From Bacteroidaceae bacterium (lineage in GTDB: Bacteria; Bacteroidota; Bacteroidia; Bacteroidales; Bacteroidaceae): a stretch of DNA of 64,000 bases. The notes beneath the pieces are model-generated. The model did not search any database. It saw only the letters and a list, made by a program, of their open reading frames with translations, and was not told where the DNA came from. The stretch is taken from positions 1-64,000 of the forward strand of contig JAGBBX010000033.1 of the NCBI GenBank assembly GCA_017938245.1, read 5' to 3'. Below, piece by piece: positions 45,871 to 55,711 of the stretch. The position numbers were made by a program, and so were the translations under genes. Positions within the stretch are counted from its first letter, which is position 1. Every line of letters starts with the position of its first letter.

Positions 45871-47778
45871 TCACTTAAGCGAAGCAATATTCTTCTCGTT
45901 AAGAATTACCTTACCCTCGGGAGTGTATAGATGGGCGATTCTATCGCTGTAGAACTTCTCGACCTTTCCACGCACCACTTTCATAGTACTGTTCATCATA
46001 CCATTCTGCTCGGTGAATGCCTCGGGAAGCACTGCGAATGTGCTGGGCAACCAACGCTCGGGGAACATACCCTCGAGGTCACCACCCTTTTTGAAACGCT
46101 CAACGTCGGCCTTGATAAGCTCGACACCGGCCTTGCATCCCTCGTCGGTTGTAAGGTCGAGGTTCTTGGCTGCAAGCGCACGCTTGATATTATCCTTATT
46201 GGGAACAATAAGTGCTGTGGTGTAAGGCGACTGATTGTTATAGAGAATAACCTGGTCGATTGTGCTGCAATAGCTTACCAGTGCCTCCTCGATACCCTCG
46301 GGGCTGTACTTCTCGCCGTCGCTCGAGATAAGCAGACTTTTGAAGCGTCCCATTACATATAGCAGGCCCTCTTTGGACATATATCCAAGGTCGCCTGTGT
46401 AGAGGTAACCGTCACGCACCGTCTCAGCTGTTGAGGTGGGATTCTTCCAGTATCCTGCCATCACATTCTCACCCTTAACCACAATCTCACCCTGCTCGCC
46501 AACAGGCAACTCCTTACCCTCAGAGTCGCAAATCTTCAACTCGATGGGTTTAACAAGTTTACCGCTCGAGCCGAAACGATAGAGGTCGGGACCATTTGAA
46601 GAGATAACGGGAGTAGCCTCGCTAAGACCGTAACCCTGGAACATAGGCATACCAACACCGATATAGAAATTCTGAAGCTCCTTGTCGAGAAGTGCGCCAC
46701 CACCGATAAAGAAACGAAGCTCGCCACCGAAGTTTTCACGAATCTTATCAAAAATAAGTTTATCGAAGAGAGCAACAAGAGGTTTCAAGAATATACGCAG
46801 ACCCTTAGAATCGAGGTTGCTCTCGCCAAAATAGCTCTGACGAATCTTCAGACCCAAATTGAACAGTTTCTCTGTGGTAGCACCCTTTGCACGGATGGCT
46901 CCCTCAATATTTTTCTTGAATGTCTTGGCAAGCGAAGGCACCGAAAGGATAAAGTGAGGGCGAACCTCCTTGATATTTCCGGGGATATTCTTAAGAGTCT
47001 CAAGACCTGTGCGACCAACCTGAACAGTAGCCGCTGTAGCACCCTTAGACATCATAATATAGAATCCCACAACGTGTGCAAAGCAGTGGTCGAGAGGCAG
47101 AATGATGAGTGTACGCCAAGTCTGGTCGATATTAACCAAAGTACAAGCCTGCTCAACGTTAGATGTGTAGTTGCGGTGTGTCAGCACAACACCCTTGGGG
47201 TCGGCTGTTGTACCGCTGGTGTATGTGATAGTTGCAATGTCATTATTCTGCAAAGAACGACCTATCGCAAGGAACTCGTCCATAGAGTGGTTGGCGAGGA
47301 ACTCGTCACCCTTCTTAAGAACCTCCTCTATTGCAATCTCGCGTTCCTGCAACTCACCACAGTCGCCAAATACAATAATCTTCTCTACCGCCTCGAGTTT
47401 ATCCTTTATAGCACGAATTTTCTTAAGCTGATAGTTTGATACAAGGATATACTTTACATCACCGTGATGCAGACGGAAGTAGAGGTCGTTGCTCTCCTCC
47501 AACTTAATAGAAAGAGGAACGTTTACAGCACCTGCATAGAACATTGCAAGCTCGCCGATAATCCACATATTACAACCCTCGCTAAGAAGAGCCATATTAT
47601 CACCCTTCTTAACACCCAGCGCCTGATAACCTGCACCCAAACGGTAAACCTGCTCTTTCACCTGTGTGTAAGTAGTAGGCTTAAAACCCTCTTTTTTGTC
47701 TTTCTTTTCGAGAAGGAATGTATTGTTGGGATATAACTTTACCGACTCCTCAAAAAGATCTACAAGTGTTTTTTTCAT
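45871..47778 (-). CDS. Long-chain fatty acid-CoA ligase (AMP-binding)
   Basis: This adenylate-forming enzyme of 635 residues has ITYTSGTTADPKGVVLTH (A3 motif), FQGYGLSEATPV and GYLYTGDLGYMSKEGLLYVMGRFKSLLISSDGEKYSPEGIEE. It activates long-chain fatty acids to acyl-CoA, or free acids for another path. It is monocistronic. The upstream gap 47779-48242 holds the promoter-leader of the divergent mce gene and nothing else. Confidence 0.9.
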   Translation of the reverse strand: MKKTLVDLFEESVKLYPNNTFLLEKKDKKEGFKPTTYTQVKEQVYRLGAGYQALGVKKGDNMALLSEGCNMWIIGELAMFYAGAVNVPLSIKLEESNDLYFRLHHGDVKYILVSNYQLKKIRAIKDKLEAVEKIIVFGDCGELQEREIAIEEVLKKGDEFLANHSMDEFLAIGRSLQNNDIATITYTSGTTADPKGVVLTHRNYTSNVEQACTLVNIDQTWRTLIILPLDHCFAHVVGFYIMMSKGATAATVQVGRTGLETLKNIPGNIKEVRPHFILSVPSLAKTFKKNIEGAIRAKGATTEKLFNLGLKIRQSYFGESNLDSKGLRIFLKPLVALFDKLIFDKIRENFGGELRFFIGGGALLDKELQNFYIGVGMPMFQGYGLSEATPVISSNGPDLYRFGSSGKLVKPIELKICDSEGKELPVGEQGEIVVKGENVMAGYWKNPTSTAETVRDGYLYTGDLGYMSKEGLLYVMGRFKSLLISSDGEKYSPEGIEEALVSYCSTIDQVILYNNQSPYTTALIVPNKDNIKRALAAKNLDLTTDEGCKAGVELIKADVERFKKGGDLEGMFPERWLPSTFAVLPEAFTEQNGMMNSTMKVVRGKVEKFYSDRIAHLYTPEGKVILNEKNIASLK

Positions 47779-48088
47779 TTTTGATTATGTTTTTTGCCAC
47801 TACCCTCGGCACACGGAATACCTTTTGGGCAAGCAGCTGTTAGACCAATACAGAAGCATCTATAAAAAAGCCATCTTCTGCAAAAACTGTGCAAAGTTAA
47901 CGAAAAACTTTTTACTCGGCAACAGTTTTCACATTGTTCCGCATTCTTGGTGTTTTTAAGCACTTAACAATCACAATTTACACCATTTTTGCAAAATATT
48001 CTACTGCAGTATAGAATAACGACGGAGTAATTTTTTACACCTTTTTTGTGTCAACCGTTGCACATTTTAAAAATTTTGTGAAAAAGCA

Positions 48089-48200
48089 TTGAATATCCAT
48101 TTTAATATGTATCTTTGCGGTAAACCGCGAAAATATATTGCACTCGCTGTGAAATAACAAAATAATGTTTCGTTATCTCGCTCGTTTGTGCGCTAAAGCG
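48089..48200 (+). promoter_or_regulatory. mce promoter and leader, homologous to the lptD leader
   Basis: TTG (48089-48091) is 18 nt before TATCTTTG (48110-48117). The next 80 nt are closely similar to the lptD leader on the other strand (7104-7021): shared CTTTGCGGTA, CGCGAA-type, ATATA, CTCGCTGTGAAA and TCGCTCG blocks. It may be a shared regulatory 5' region. Confidence 0.6.
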
Positions 48201-48242
48201 CGAAAAAAGTAAAGTATTTAACCTTATTTTAAATTAAGTACT

Positions 48243-48647
48243 ATGAAAATTTCAAAAATTGAACATTTAGGCATTGCGGTACCAAGCATCGAGGAGGCGC
48301 TCCCCTACTACGAGCAGGTACTTGGATTCGAGTGTTACAACATAGAGACTGTCGAGGAGCAGAAAGTGCGTACAGCTTTTCTAAAGGTTGGCGAGACTAA
48401 GATTGAACTTCTTGAACCCACATCACCCGACAGCACAATAGCAAAATTCCTTGAAACGCGCGGACAAGGCATTCACCACATTGCCTATAAGGTAGAGGAT
48501 GGCGTTGCCAATGCTCTTGCCGAGTGCGACGAGAAAGGTGTGCGCACAATAGACAAGGCTCCACGCGGCGGCGCCGAGGGTCTGCACATTGCATTCCTGC
48601 ACCCAAAGGCAACACAGGGAGTACTCACCGAGCTTTGTGAAGAATAA
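48243..48647 (+). CDS. mce: Methylmalonyl-CoA epimerase
   Basis: This is a VOC-fold metal enzyme of 134 residues that interconverts (R)- and (S)-methylmalonyl-CoA. Key parts are IEHLGIAVPSIEEALPYYEQVLGF, GETKIELLEPT, GIHHIAYKVED and the C-terminal VLTELCE with the metal Glu. First gene of the methylmalonyl-CoA cluster, with mmdA 32 nt downstream. Confidence 0.96.
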   Translation: MKISKIEHLGIAVPSIEEALPYYEQVLGFECYNIETVEEQKVRTAFLKVGETKIELLEPTSPDSTIAKFLETRGQGIHHIAYKVEDGVANALAECDEKGVRTIDKAPRGGAEGLHIAFLHPKATQGVLTELCEE

Positions 48648-48679
48648 AACACTAACAATCAACAAAACATAAGAACATT

Positions 48680-50233
48680 ATGAGCAAGCAATTTGAAAAA
48701 ATCAAAGAGCTGGTAGCAATGAGAGCCAAAGCTCGTTTGGGCGGTGGCGAGAAAGCTATTGAAAAACAGCACGAGCGTGGTAAATACACTGCACGTGAGC
48801 GCATCGATATGCTGCTCGACAAAGGCAGTTTCGAGGAGTTTGATATGTTCGTAACCCATCGTTGTACCAACTTCGGACAAGAGAAAAAGCAGTTCCTCGG
48901 CGATGGTGTCGTAACAGGATGCGGTACAATTGAGGGACGCTTGGTATATATCTTCGCACAAGATTTTACCGTGACCGGTGGTTCGCTCTCCGAGACTATG
49001 GCACAGAAGATATGCAAGGTAATGGATATGGCAATGAAGGTTGGCGCTCCCGTTATTGGTATCAATGACAGCGGTGGTGCTCGCATTCAGGAGGGAATAA
49101 ACGCTCTTGCCGGTTACGCCGAGATTTTCGAGCGTAATATTTTGGCATCGGGTGTTGTACCTCAGATTTCGGGTATATTCGGCCCCTGCGCAGGAGGCGC
49201 AGTTTACTCTCCCGCGCTCACCGATTTTACAATTATGACCGAAGGAACATCATATATGTTCCTCACAGGGCCTAAGGTGGTAAAAACAGTGCTTGGCGAG
49301 GTTGTCACACAGGAGGAGCTTGGTGGTGCCAGCGTACACGCAAGTAAATCGGGTGTAACACATTTCACAGCGCAGAGTGAGGAGGATGGACTTATGCTCA
49401 TTCGCAAGCTTTTCAGCTACATACCTCAGAACAACCGCGAGACAGTGCCCGATGTTCCCTGCACCGACCCCATCGACCGCAAGAGCGACCTTTTGAACAG
49501 CATCATCCCCGACAACCCCAATCAGGCATATAATATGTACGAGGTAATCGGTGAGATTGTCGACAATGGCGAATTCCTCGAGGTACACCGTGACTATGCA
49601 CAGAATATAATCGTAGGCTTTGCACGAATGAACGGAAAATCGGTGGGTGTGGTAGCCAACCAGCCTTGCCGCTACGCCGGCGTACTCGACTGCAACGCAT
49701 CGCGCAAAGGCGCACGTTTCGTACGTTTCTGCGACGCATTCAATATTCCTCTTGTAACACTTGTCGACGTTCCGGGATTCCTTCCCGGCACAGCACAGGA
49801 GTACAATGCCGTTATTCTACACGGAGCAAAATTGCTCTATGCCTACGGCGAGGCAACAGTGCCTAAGGTAACCGTTACCCTGCGTAAGTCGTATGGAGGT
49901 TCACACATTGTGATGGCCTGCAAGCAGCTACGCGCCGACCTCAACTACGCTTGGCCCAGCGCCGAGATTGCAGTTATGGGTGCAGCAGGAGCAGCCGAGG
50001 TACTATATGCCAAGGAGGCAAAAGAGGCAGCCGACCCCAAGGCATTCATTGCCGAGAAAGAGGCCGAGTACAACAAACTCTTTGCCAACCCCTATCAGGC
50101 CGCAAAATATGGTTACATCGACGATGTCATCGAGCCACGCAACACCCGCTTCCGCGTGATACGCGCCCTTGCACAACTCGAGAGCAAACGTCAGGGTCTG
50201 CCCCAGAAGAAACACGGAAATATACCTCTTTAA
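48680..50233 (+). CDS. mmdA: Methylmalonyl-CoA decarboxylase alpha / propionyl-CoA carboxyltransferase
   Basis: This biotin-dependent carboxyltransferase of 517 residues (crotonase-like twin fold) has [18 protein letters not shown]-type start, [49 protein letters not shown] and a second-half oxyanion loop [18 protein letters not shown]. It transfers CO2 between methylmalonyl-CoA and biotin. The family is shared by sodium-pumping decarboxylases and acyl-CoA carboxylases. No membrane beta subunit or biotin carboxylase is visible in the window. Confidence 0.93.
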   Translation: MSKQFEKIKELVAMRAKARLGGGEKAIEKQHERGKYTARERIDMLLDKGSFEEFDMFVTHRCTNFGQEKKQFLGDGVVTGCGTIEGRLVYIFAQDFTVTGGSLSETMAQKICKVMDMAMKVGAPVIGINDSGGARIQEGINALAGYAEIFERNILASGVVPQISGIFGPCAGGAVYSPALTDFTIMTEGTSYMFLTGPKVVKTVLGEVVTQEELGGASVHASKSGVTHFTAQSEEDGLMLIRKLFSYIPQNNRETVPDVPCTDPIDRKSDLLNSIIPDNPNQAYNMYEVIGEIVDNGEFLEVHRDYAQNIIVGFARMNGKSVGVVANQPCRYAGVLDCNASRKGARFVRFCDAFNIPLVTLVDVPGFLPGTAQEYNAVILHGAKLLYAYGEATVPKVTVTLRKSYGGSHIVMACKQLRADLNYAWPSAEIAVMGAAGAAEVLYAKEAKEAADPKAFIAEKEAEYNKLFANPYQAAKYGYIDDVIEPRNTRFRVIRALAQLESKRQGLPQKKHGNIPL

Positions 50234-50245
50234 ACAATAACGCAT

Positions 50246-50386
50246 ATGAAAGAGAAAAACGATGCAGCAATAGCAGCAATAGCAATGGCGCTGAGCAGCT
50301 ATTTGGGCGACAACATTCACGACGAAGAGAGCGGCATCCTCACAATCCGCTACGTCAACAAACATTGGAACAACTTGTGTAACTAA
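50246..50386 (+). CDS. 46-residue protein between mmdA and the biotin carrier
   Basis: This tiny gene starts 13 nt after mmdA and ends 15 nt before the biotin-carrier gene. The product begins with MKEKNDAAIAAIAMALSSYLG and continues with a charged region (DNIHDEESGILTIRYVNKHWN). It sits where the small delta subunit of decarboxylases is often found, but lacks the long membrane anchor and Pro-rich linker of OadG. Good codon pattern and tight spacing support it being real; function unknown. Confidence 0.65.
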   Translation: MKEKNDAAIAAIAMALSSYLGDNIHDEESGILTIRYVNKHWNNLCN

Positions 50387-50400
50387 CAGCATCTAAAATT

Positions 50401-50832
50401 ATGAAAGAGTATAAATATACCATCAACGGCGACAAATACGAAGTAGTAATAAACGAAGTTGCCGAGACAACAGCAAACGTAACAGTTAACGGAACCGAGT
50501 ATACCGTAGAGTGGGAAAAGCCCGAGGAGAAGAAACCCGCAGTAGTTGTTAAGCCTGTTGTCAAACCCGCTGCCCCCGTAGCGGCAGCAGCACCTGCGGC
50601 AGCGGCAGCACCCGTTAACGGACACCCCATAAAGACCCCTCTGCCAGGTGTAATCATCGACGTTAAAGTAAACGTTGGCGACACCGTAGCCAAAGGACAG
50701 ACAGTGGTTCTTCTGGAGGCAATGAAGATGGAGAACAACATCAATGCCGACCGCGACGGAAAGGTAGCCTCAATCTCGGTAGCCAAAGGCGACACAGTAG
50801 CCGACGGTGCAGTGCTTGTAGTACTCGAATAA
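50401..50832 (+). CDS. Biotin carboxyl carrier protein
   Basis: This 143-residue biotin carrier has an N-terminal hammerhead-like strand region, an Ala/Pro-rich linker (about 60-78, APVAAAAPAAAAAPV) and a biotinyl domain with the acceptor lysine in EAMKMEN. It would be biotinylated by BirA (13719) and carry CO2 for the mmdA product. The linker is typical for gamma subunits of decarboxylases. Confidence 0.93.
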   Translation: MKEYKYTINGDKYEVVINEVAETTANVTVNGTEYTVEWEKPEEKKPAVVVKPVVKPAAPVAAAAPAAAAAPVNGHPIKTPLPGVIIDVKVNVGDTVAKGQTVVLLEAMKMENNINADRDGKVASISVAKGDTVADGAVLVVLE

Positions 50833-51023
50833 AGCTATAATAATAACGTCAATATTGCTACAATCTTGTAAAGATTGCAAGCAATATTGTCGTTTATACA
50901 AAACACCCGACAACAAACCAGCAGGATAATAACATTTATTTGTACAATTCATTAACCCCCAATGTTTTTTGAACGATGTTCAAGTGACACAAAACTTTAT
51001 TTAACCTACTAAAATTCAAAACT

Positions 51024-51749
51024 ATGAAAAAGATTCAGATTATACTTTTATTGTTATTATTCTCGACATGTGCCTATCCACAGTTTTCGGGTTTAAAGAA
51101 AGGTTTGAAAGGTATTGCCAAAAAGGTGCTCACAACCGAGCAAACGTCAACAGACGAAACCACAAGCGAAGCACCCGCCGAGGAGCAAGCCACGCCATTT
51201 ATCCCCAATAAAGATCTCACATTTACCCCTGCCGAAGCTATCGACCTTGGCCTGCCCAGCGGCACAAAATGGGCCTCATATAATATTGGAGCATCAAAGC
51301 CCGAAGAATTCGGCGGTTACTATGCTTGGGGCGAGACCGAGGTAAAAGAGGTATATAGCGAGGCGACCCATACATTCAAAAGCGAAAAAACAGACCTCGA
51401 CCTTGAAGATGACGTTGCAAACATCAAGTGGGGCGCCGGCTGGAGAATACCCACAAGAGAAGAAATACAAGAACTCTTAGACAAGTGCGAATGGACATTA
51501 GACACACTAAACGGAGTTAAAGGACAGCAAGTAACAGGCCCAAACGGCAACAGTATCTTTCTGCCCGCAGCAGGCGAATACATAGATTCCGAAGTTACCG
51601 AAATAGGAATAAGAGCCTCATTTTGGTCGAGCACACGCAACAGATACACATACAACGCCGTTTTACGTTTATATCTTGAGAATAGAATGGAGGGCTGTGC
51701 ACACTTTAACCGTTGGAACGGCAGCACAATACGTCCCGTAACAAAGTAA
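51024..51749 (+). CDS. FISUMP-domain exported protein
   Basis: This 241-residue exported protein has a signal peptide (1-20) and a FISUMP-type (DUF1566-related) domain from about residue 70 (IDLGLPSGTKWASYNIGASKPEEFGGYYAWGE, GAGWRIPTREEIQELLD, FLPAAGEY, FWSST). This family forms surface or secreted proteins with a C-type lectin-like fold; role unknown. Weak or no link with the carrier gene upstream (190 nt gap). Confidence 0.78.
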   Translation: MKKIQIILLLLLFSTCAYPQFSGLKKGLKGIAKKVLTTEQTSTDETTSEAPAEEQATPFIPNKDLTFTPAEAIDLGLPSGTKWASYNIGASKPEEFGGYYAWGETEVKEVYSEATHTFKSEKTDLDLEDDVANIKWGAGWRIPTREEIQELLDKCEWTLDTLNGVKGQQVTGPNGNSIFLPAAGEYIDSEVTEIGIRASFWSSTRNRYTYNAVLRLYLENRMEGCAHFNRWNGSTIRPVTK

Positions 51750-51798
51750 ATTTAAAACAAAAAAACCAATTATAATCAAAATCTAAACAAACAAAAGT

Positions 51799-53796
51799 AT
51801 GAGAAAAACACTTTTCCTTCTGTTGGCAGCAATGGGCCTCTTTATAGCATCGCCCGCATTTGCACAGAAAAACGAAAAACCCTTTGTTATACCCGAGCTT
51901 CGCGAGTGGAAAGGCGGTAACGGAGCATTTGCCATTGGTGATGCTACACGCATTGTTTATCCCAAGAACAACTCTCAGTTGGAGCAGATTGCCAAGCAGT
52001 TTGCAGCCGACTACAAAGAGATGTTCGGCAAGGAGCTTGCAACAGCCGAGGGCAGCGCAAAGAAAGGCGACATTTCACTCGCTATCAAGAAAGACAAAAA
52101 GTTGGGTGACGAGGGTTACCAGATTGTAATCGGCAATAAAGTACAGATTACAGCGCCCACAGCAACCGGAGCATTCTGGGCAACACGTACCATCCTTCAG
52201 ATGACCGAGCAGAGCGATGCACGTGAGCTTGCTTGCGGTACAATACGCGACTGGCCCGACTACCCCTTGCGTGGCTTTATGCTCGACTGCGGTCGTAAGT
52301 TCATCCCCCTACACATGCTTCAGGACTATGTAAAGTTCATGTCTTACTACAAGATGAACACATTCCAGATTCACCTTAACGACAACTCTTTCAAGCAGTA
52401 CTTTGCTAACGATTGGAACAAGACACAGAGCGCGTTCCGCCTCGAGAGCGAGTACTTCCCCGGCCTCACTGCACGCGACGGTCACTACACAAAGAAAGAG
52501 TTCATCGAGCTTCAGAAGCTGGCCGAAGGCCTGTGCGTAGAGATTATCCCCGAGATTGACGCCCCTGCACACGCATTGGCATTCACAAAGTTCCGTCCCG
52601 AGCTCGGCAGCAAGGAGTATGGAATGGACCACCTCGACCTCTTCAAGCCCGAGACCTACACATTCATCGACTCACTCTACGACGAGTACCTTAAGGGTGA
52701 CGAACCCGTATTCCGTGGCAAGCGCGTACACGTTGGTACCGACGAGTACTCGAACCGCGACAAGGCAGTTGTAGAGAAGTTCCGTTACTTTACCGACTAT
52801 TGCTTCCGTCTTGTAGAGAAATATGGCAAGCAGCCTTGTGCTTGGGGCGCCCTTACACACGCAAAGGGCGAGACACCCGTTAAGGCCGAGAACGTACTTC
52901 TGGGTGCCTGGTACAACGGTTACGCTAACCCCAAGGATATGATTGACCTCGGCTACGACCTCATCAGCATCCCCGACGGATATCTTTACATCGTACCCGC
53001 CGCAGGTTACTACTACGACTACCTCAACTGCAAGTTCTTGTACGAGTCTTGGACACCTGCACAGATTGGCGACCAGAAATTCGAGGAGTGTCATCCCCAG
53101 ATTAAGGGAGGTATGTTCGCTGTTTGGAACGACCACGCAGGCAATGGTATCAGCTATCAGGATATCCACTACCGCGTATTCCCCGCAATGCAGACAATGG
53201 CAGTAAAGATGTGGACAGGCGCAAAGCCCTCAGTTGCTTTTGAGCAGTTCGACAAGGCACGTATCGGCATCAGCGAGGCTCCCGGTGTAAACGTTGCAGG
53301 CCGTCAGGTAAGCAATGGTCAGGAACCTATCCTGGCACTCGATGTTGTTAAGCCCGGACAGGAGACAAACGTTAAGGAAATTGGTTGGGACTACAGCGTA
53401 TCGTTCGACATCGAGGCAGCAAGCGAGAGAAAGGGTACAGCACTCTTCCGTTCGAAAAACGCTACATTCTACCTGAGCGACCCCGTTGAGGGAAAATTAG
53501 GTTTCTCACGCGACGGATACCTTAACACATTCAACTACCGTTTCTTCCCCGGCGAGAAAGCAAAGGTTACAATCAGCGGTAACCAGAGCGTTACACGTCT
53601 CTATGTAAACGGCAAGCTCGTCGAGGAACTCGACAAGCAGACACAGTACCACCACAATAGCGCAAGCGACAAATACGACAAGATGTACTATGTACGCACA
53701 CTCGTATTCCCCTTGAGCAAAGCAGGTCGTTTCAAGAGCAAGGTAACAAACCTCACAGTTTATCCTTTTATGGAGACTCCCATAATGCCTCGCTAA
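51799..53796 (+). CDS. Family 20 beta-N-acetylhexosaminidase
   Basis: This 665-residue exported GH20 enzyme removes terminal GlcNAc or GalNAc. It has a signal peptide (1-24, ASPAFAQ), the N-terminal GH20b domain, the catalytic TIM barrel (LRGFMLDCGRKFIPL, IPEIDAPAHALAF) with the D315-E316 pair in HVGTDEYSN, and W-rich substrate residues. A C-terminal lectin-like region (about 520-660) follows. A host-glycan role fits the sulfatase/ROK genes elsewhere in the window. Confidence 0.93.
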   Translation: MRKTLFLLLAAMGLFIASPAFAQKNEKPFVIPELREWKGGNGAFAIGDATRIVYPKNNSQLEQIAKQFAADYKEMFGKELATAEGSAKKGDISLAIKKDKKLGDEGYQIVIGNKVQITAPTATGAFWATRTILQMTEQSDARELACGTIRDWPDYPLRGFMLDCGRKFIPLHMLQDYVKFMSYYKMNTFQIHLNDNSFKQYFANDWNKTQSAFRLESEYFPGLTARDGHYTKKEFIELQKLAEGLCVEIIPEIDAPAHALAFTKFRPELGSKEYGMDHLDLFKPETYTFIDSLYDEYLKGDEPVFRGKRVHVGTDEYSNRDKAVVEKFRYFTDYCFRLVEKYGKQPCAWGALTHAKGETPVKAENVLLGAWYNGYANPKDMIDLGYDLISIPDGYLYIVPAAGYYYDYLNCKFLYESWTPAQIGDQKFEECHPQIKGGMFAVWNDHAGNGISYQDIHYRVFPAMQTMAVKMWTGAKPSVAFEQFDKARIGISEAPGVNVAGRQVSNGQEPILALDVVKPGQETNVKEIGWDYSVSFDIEAASERKGTALFRSKNATFYLSDPVEGKLGFSRDGYLNTFNYRFFPGEKAKVTISGNQSVTRLYVNGKLVEELDKQTQYHHNSASDKYDKMYYVRTLVFPLSKAGRFKSKVTNLTVYPFMETPIMPR

Positions 53797-53812
53797 TAAT
53801 TAAGGCATAATG

Positions 53813-53866
53813 CTATAAAATAATAGATGCACGCTTCATTCGCAGCGTGCATCTATTATTTTATAG
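53813..53866. terminator. 23-bp hairpin terminator after GH20
   Basis: Perfect arms 53813-53835 and 53844-53866 with an 8-nt loop. This is near the left end of the accessory island; nothing else is seen up to about 54010. Confidence 0.85.
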
Positions 53867-54015
53867 ATATTTGTATACAATAAAAGTTTATAATCTTCAC
53901 CTTTGTCAGGTAAAAGAACTATTAAATAAAAAATTGTGTGCATTCATTTATATATAAGATATATAAGATTATTAGTAAGGTCGGGAACAAGAGAAAATAA
54001 TATTTTTATTTTTAG

Positions 54016-54045
54016 TTGCAATTTAATTTTATTTTAGTACATTTG
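54016..54045 (+). promoter_or_regulatory. Promoter of the structured RNA region
   Basis: TTG (54016-54018) is 19 nt before TACATTTG (54038-54045), matching the Bacteroidetes -33/-7 form. Confidence 0.6.
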
Positions 54046-54049
54046 CCAT

Positions 54050-54330
54050 TGACAAGTTGGCCCACAAGGGTTGGCGGGTCATAAAAAAAATGTAATAGGA
54101 CGTTTACGTAACGTTATCTTCTACGTACAAATCTCGCAAATTTGAACCATTCAAGAAGATAAAGCAACGAAACGTTCGCGTTGGGTGTATTATATCCGTT
54201 TACTATTTAGGTAGTAGAGTCTATAATATTCACGGCGTGGGCTGACTGCGTTGCTTATCCTTGAGTGGGGGCAATGCGAGAGCCTGTACGTGGGATGAGC
54301 GAGAAGTAGAATCTCCCACGTCTTTTTTTT
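54050..54330 (+). ncRNA. Candidate structured non-coding RNA
   Basis: An intergenic region of about 280 nt lies between a good promoter and a GTGGGA/TCCCAC stem with a T8 tail (54300-54335). It has several paired elements: GGCCCAC (54058) with GTGGGCT (54237), ATCTTCT (54117-54123) with AGAAGAT (54154-54160), GTGTATTATA with TATAATATTCAC, and CGTTGC with GCAATG. No good reading frame. It may be a 6S-like or Bacteroidales-1-type RNA, or a leader for the island; I do not recognise the family. A further small hairpin (GCAGCC/GGCTGC) lies at about 54345-54377. Confidence 0.45.
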
Positions 54331-54505
54331 GTGTTTATTACAAGCAGCCTTAATTGGGGAGTTCTTTGGCTGCAGAAAACAATATTAGTAAATATTCAGA
54401 ACAATTAGAACTATTTAAAGCTTAAAACTACTGAAGTATTTTAAGCATGCAAACGATATATTCACTTGTTGCAAGTTTTTAATTATTATATAGACATTGT
54501 GGTTT

Positions 54506-55690
54506 ATGATAGAATGTACCAAACTGATTTACTATATAGGCATCGCTATAGCGGTATATTGTATTATTCGTTATTTATGCAATGAATTTCAACATAAAAA
54601 ATCGCAATATGATAAAAACAACAACTCAAATATAAACAATCGAAGTATGGACAATGGTTTTTTCAAAAAAGGGAATGATAGCAATATGCATCGCACATCT
54701 TATCACCGGAATTATCGTGAAGAGAACTTTTCATCTCGACAACAAGCTCATAGAACAGCTATAGTTGATGAAAAGAGAACGGCTCCTTATGCTATAATCT
54801 ATCAAAGCGAATTTGATTACATAAGCCGATGCATATTAGATTATCCAAACATAGAGACCGGCGGGCAGTTGTTTGGTTTTCTCACAGAGTATGGTGTACC
54901 TGTCGTATGCTATGCTTTAGGACCCGGACCAAGATCCAACCATCAAACCGCTTTTTTTAATCAGGATACCGACTATCTGCAGATGGTATATAATGAGATA
55001 AATAGAAGATATGGTTTAAGATATATTGGTGAATGGCATTCGCATCATCAGTTAGGATTGGCCAAGCCTAGCGGACACGATGCCTCAACTATCGTTCATG
55101 GAATGGAGCGTAGTAGCTTTAGGCATTTTCTATTATGTATCGGTAATTGTGATCGCGGAAATCATTCTACTTTGAATGCCTTTACTTTTCATATTAACGA
55201 TGTATATAATTACAGGCATGCTCCGTGGGATATTATTAAAATTGAAAGTCCCTACAGACGAATTATTGATAATGAATTAGCTTCAGTACTATGTCATCCT
55301 AATACAAGAGTTGCGTCTCATGGAAGTAACTATTTCGTAAATAGAGATAGTTGTACCCCTGTTTCTGTGGTGCCTGATTATAGCAGTGAATATTGGCTTA
55401 ACTCAAAAGCCAATAATACTGTGCTCAAGCAGATTATTGATTTTGTATCTTCAGTTGGAGAGAATGCAAGTGTTAAAGCGCAATTGGATGAGCGAAAGCA
55501 TGTTCATCTTTTTGTAAATAGAGCAACAGTAAGCGAACACATTGTCTTTGGAGAAAAATTCCCAAATGAACCTCCAATAATAATATCGGATATTAGTGGT
55601 GGTTTGACAGATAATATTCAGTGGGTATATAATGGAGACATCTTTAATTCATTTAAAGAGTACTATTTACAAGTAATAAGATTGCAATAA
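54506..55690 (+). CDS. Membrane-anchored JAB/JAMM-domain protein
   Basis: This 394-residue protein has a single N-terminal helix (about residues 7-23), a low-complexity linker (30-85), and a JAB metalloprotease domain (about 95-240) with E117 (ETGGQLFG), then H178-S-H180-x8-S189-x2-D192 in GEWHSHHQLGLAKPSGHD; the spacer is one longer than the common x7. The C-terminal part (about 305-390) looks like a UBC/RWD-type fold (FPNEPPIII, then NSFKEYYLQVI), but without a Cys at the expected place. JAMM proteins trim ubiquitin-like modifiers. First gene of the island run. ATG 54506 is chosen over a TTG nine bases upstream. Confidence 0.78.
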   Translation: MIECTKLIYYIGIAIAVYCIIRYLCNEFQHKKSQYDKNNNSNINNRSMDNGFFKKGNDSNMHRTSYHRNYREENFSSRQQAHRTAIVDEKRTAPYAIIYQSEFDYISRCILDYPNIETGGQLFGFLTEYGVPVVCYALGPGPRSNHQTAFFNQDTDYLQMVYNEINRRYGLRYIGEWHSHHQLGLAKPSGHDASTIVHGMERSSFRHFLLCIGNCDRGNHSTLNAFTFHINDVYNYRHAPWDIIKIESPYRRIIDNELASVLCHPNTRVASHGSNYFVNRDSCTPVSVVPDYSSEYWLNSKANNTVLKQIIDFVSSVGENASVKAQLDERKHVHLFVNRATVSEHIVFGEKFPNEPPIIISDISGGLTDNIQWVYNGDIFNSFKEYYLQVIRLQ

Positions 55691-55711
55691 CATATTAAAA
55701 AAAATAGAAGT

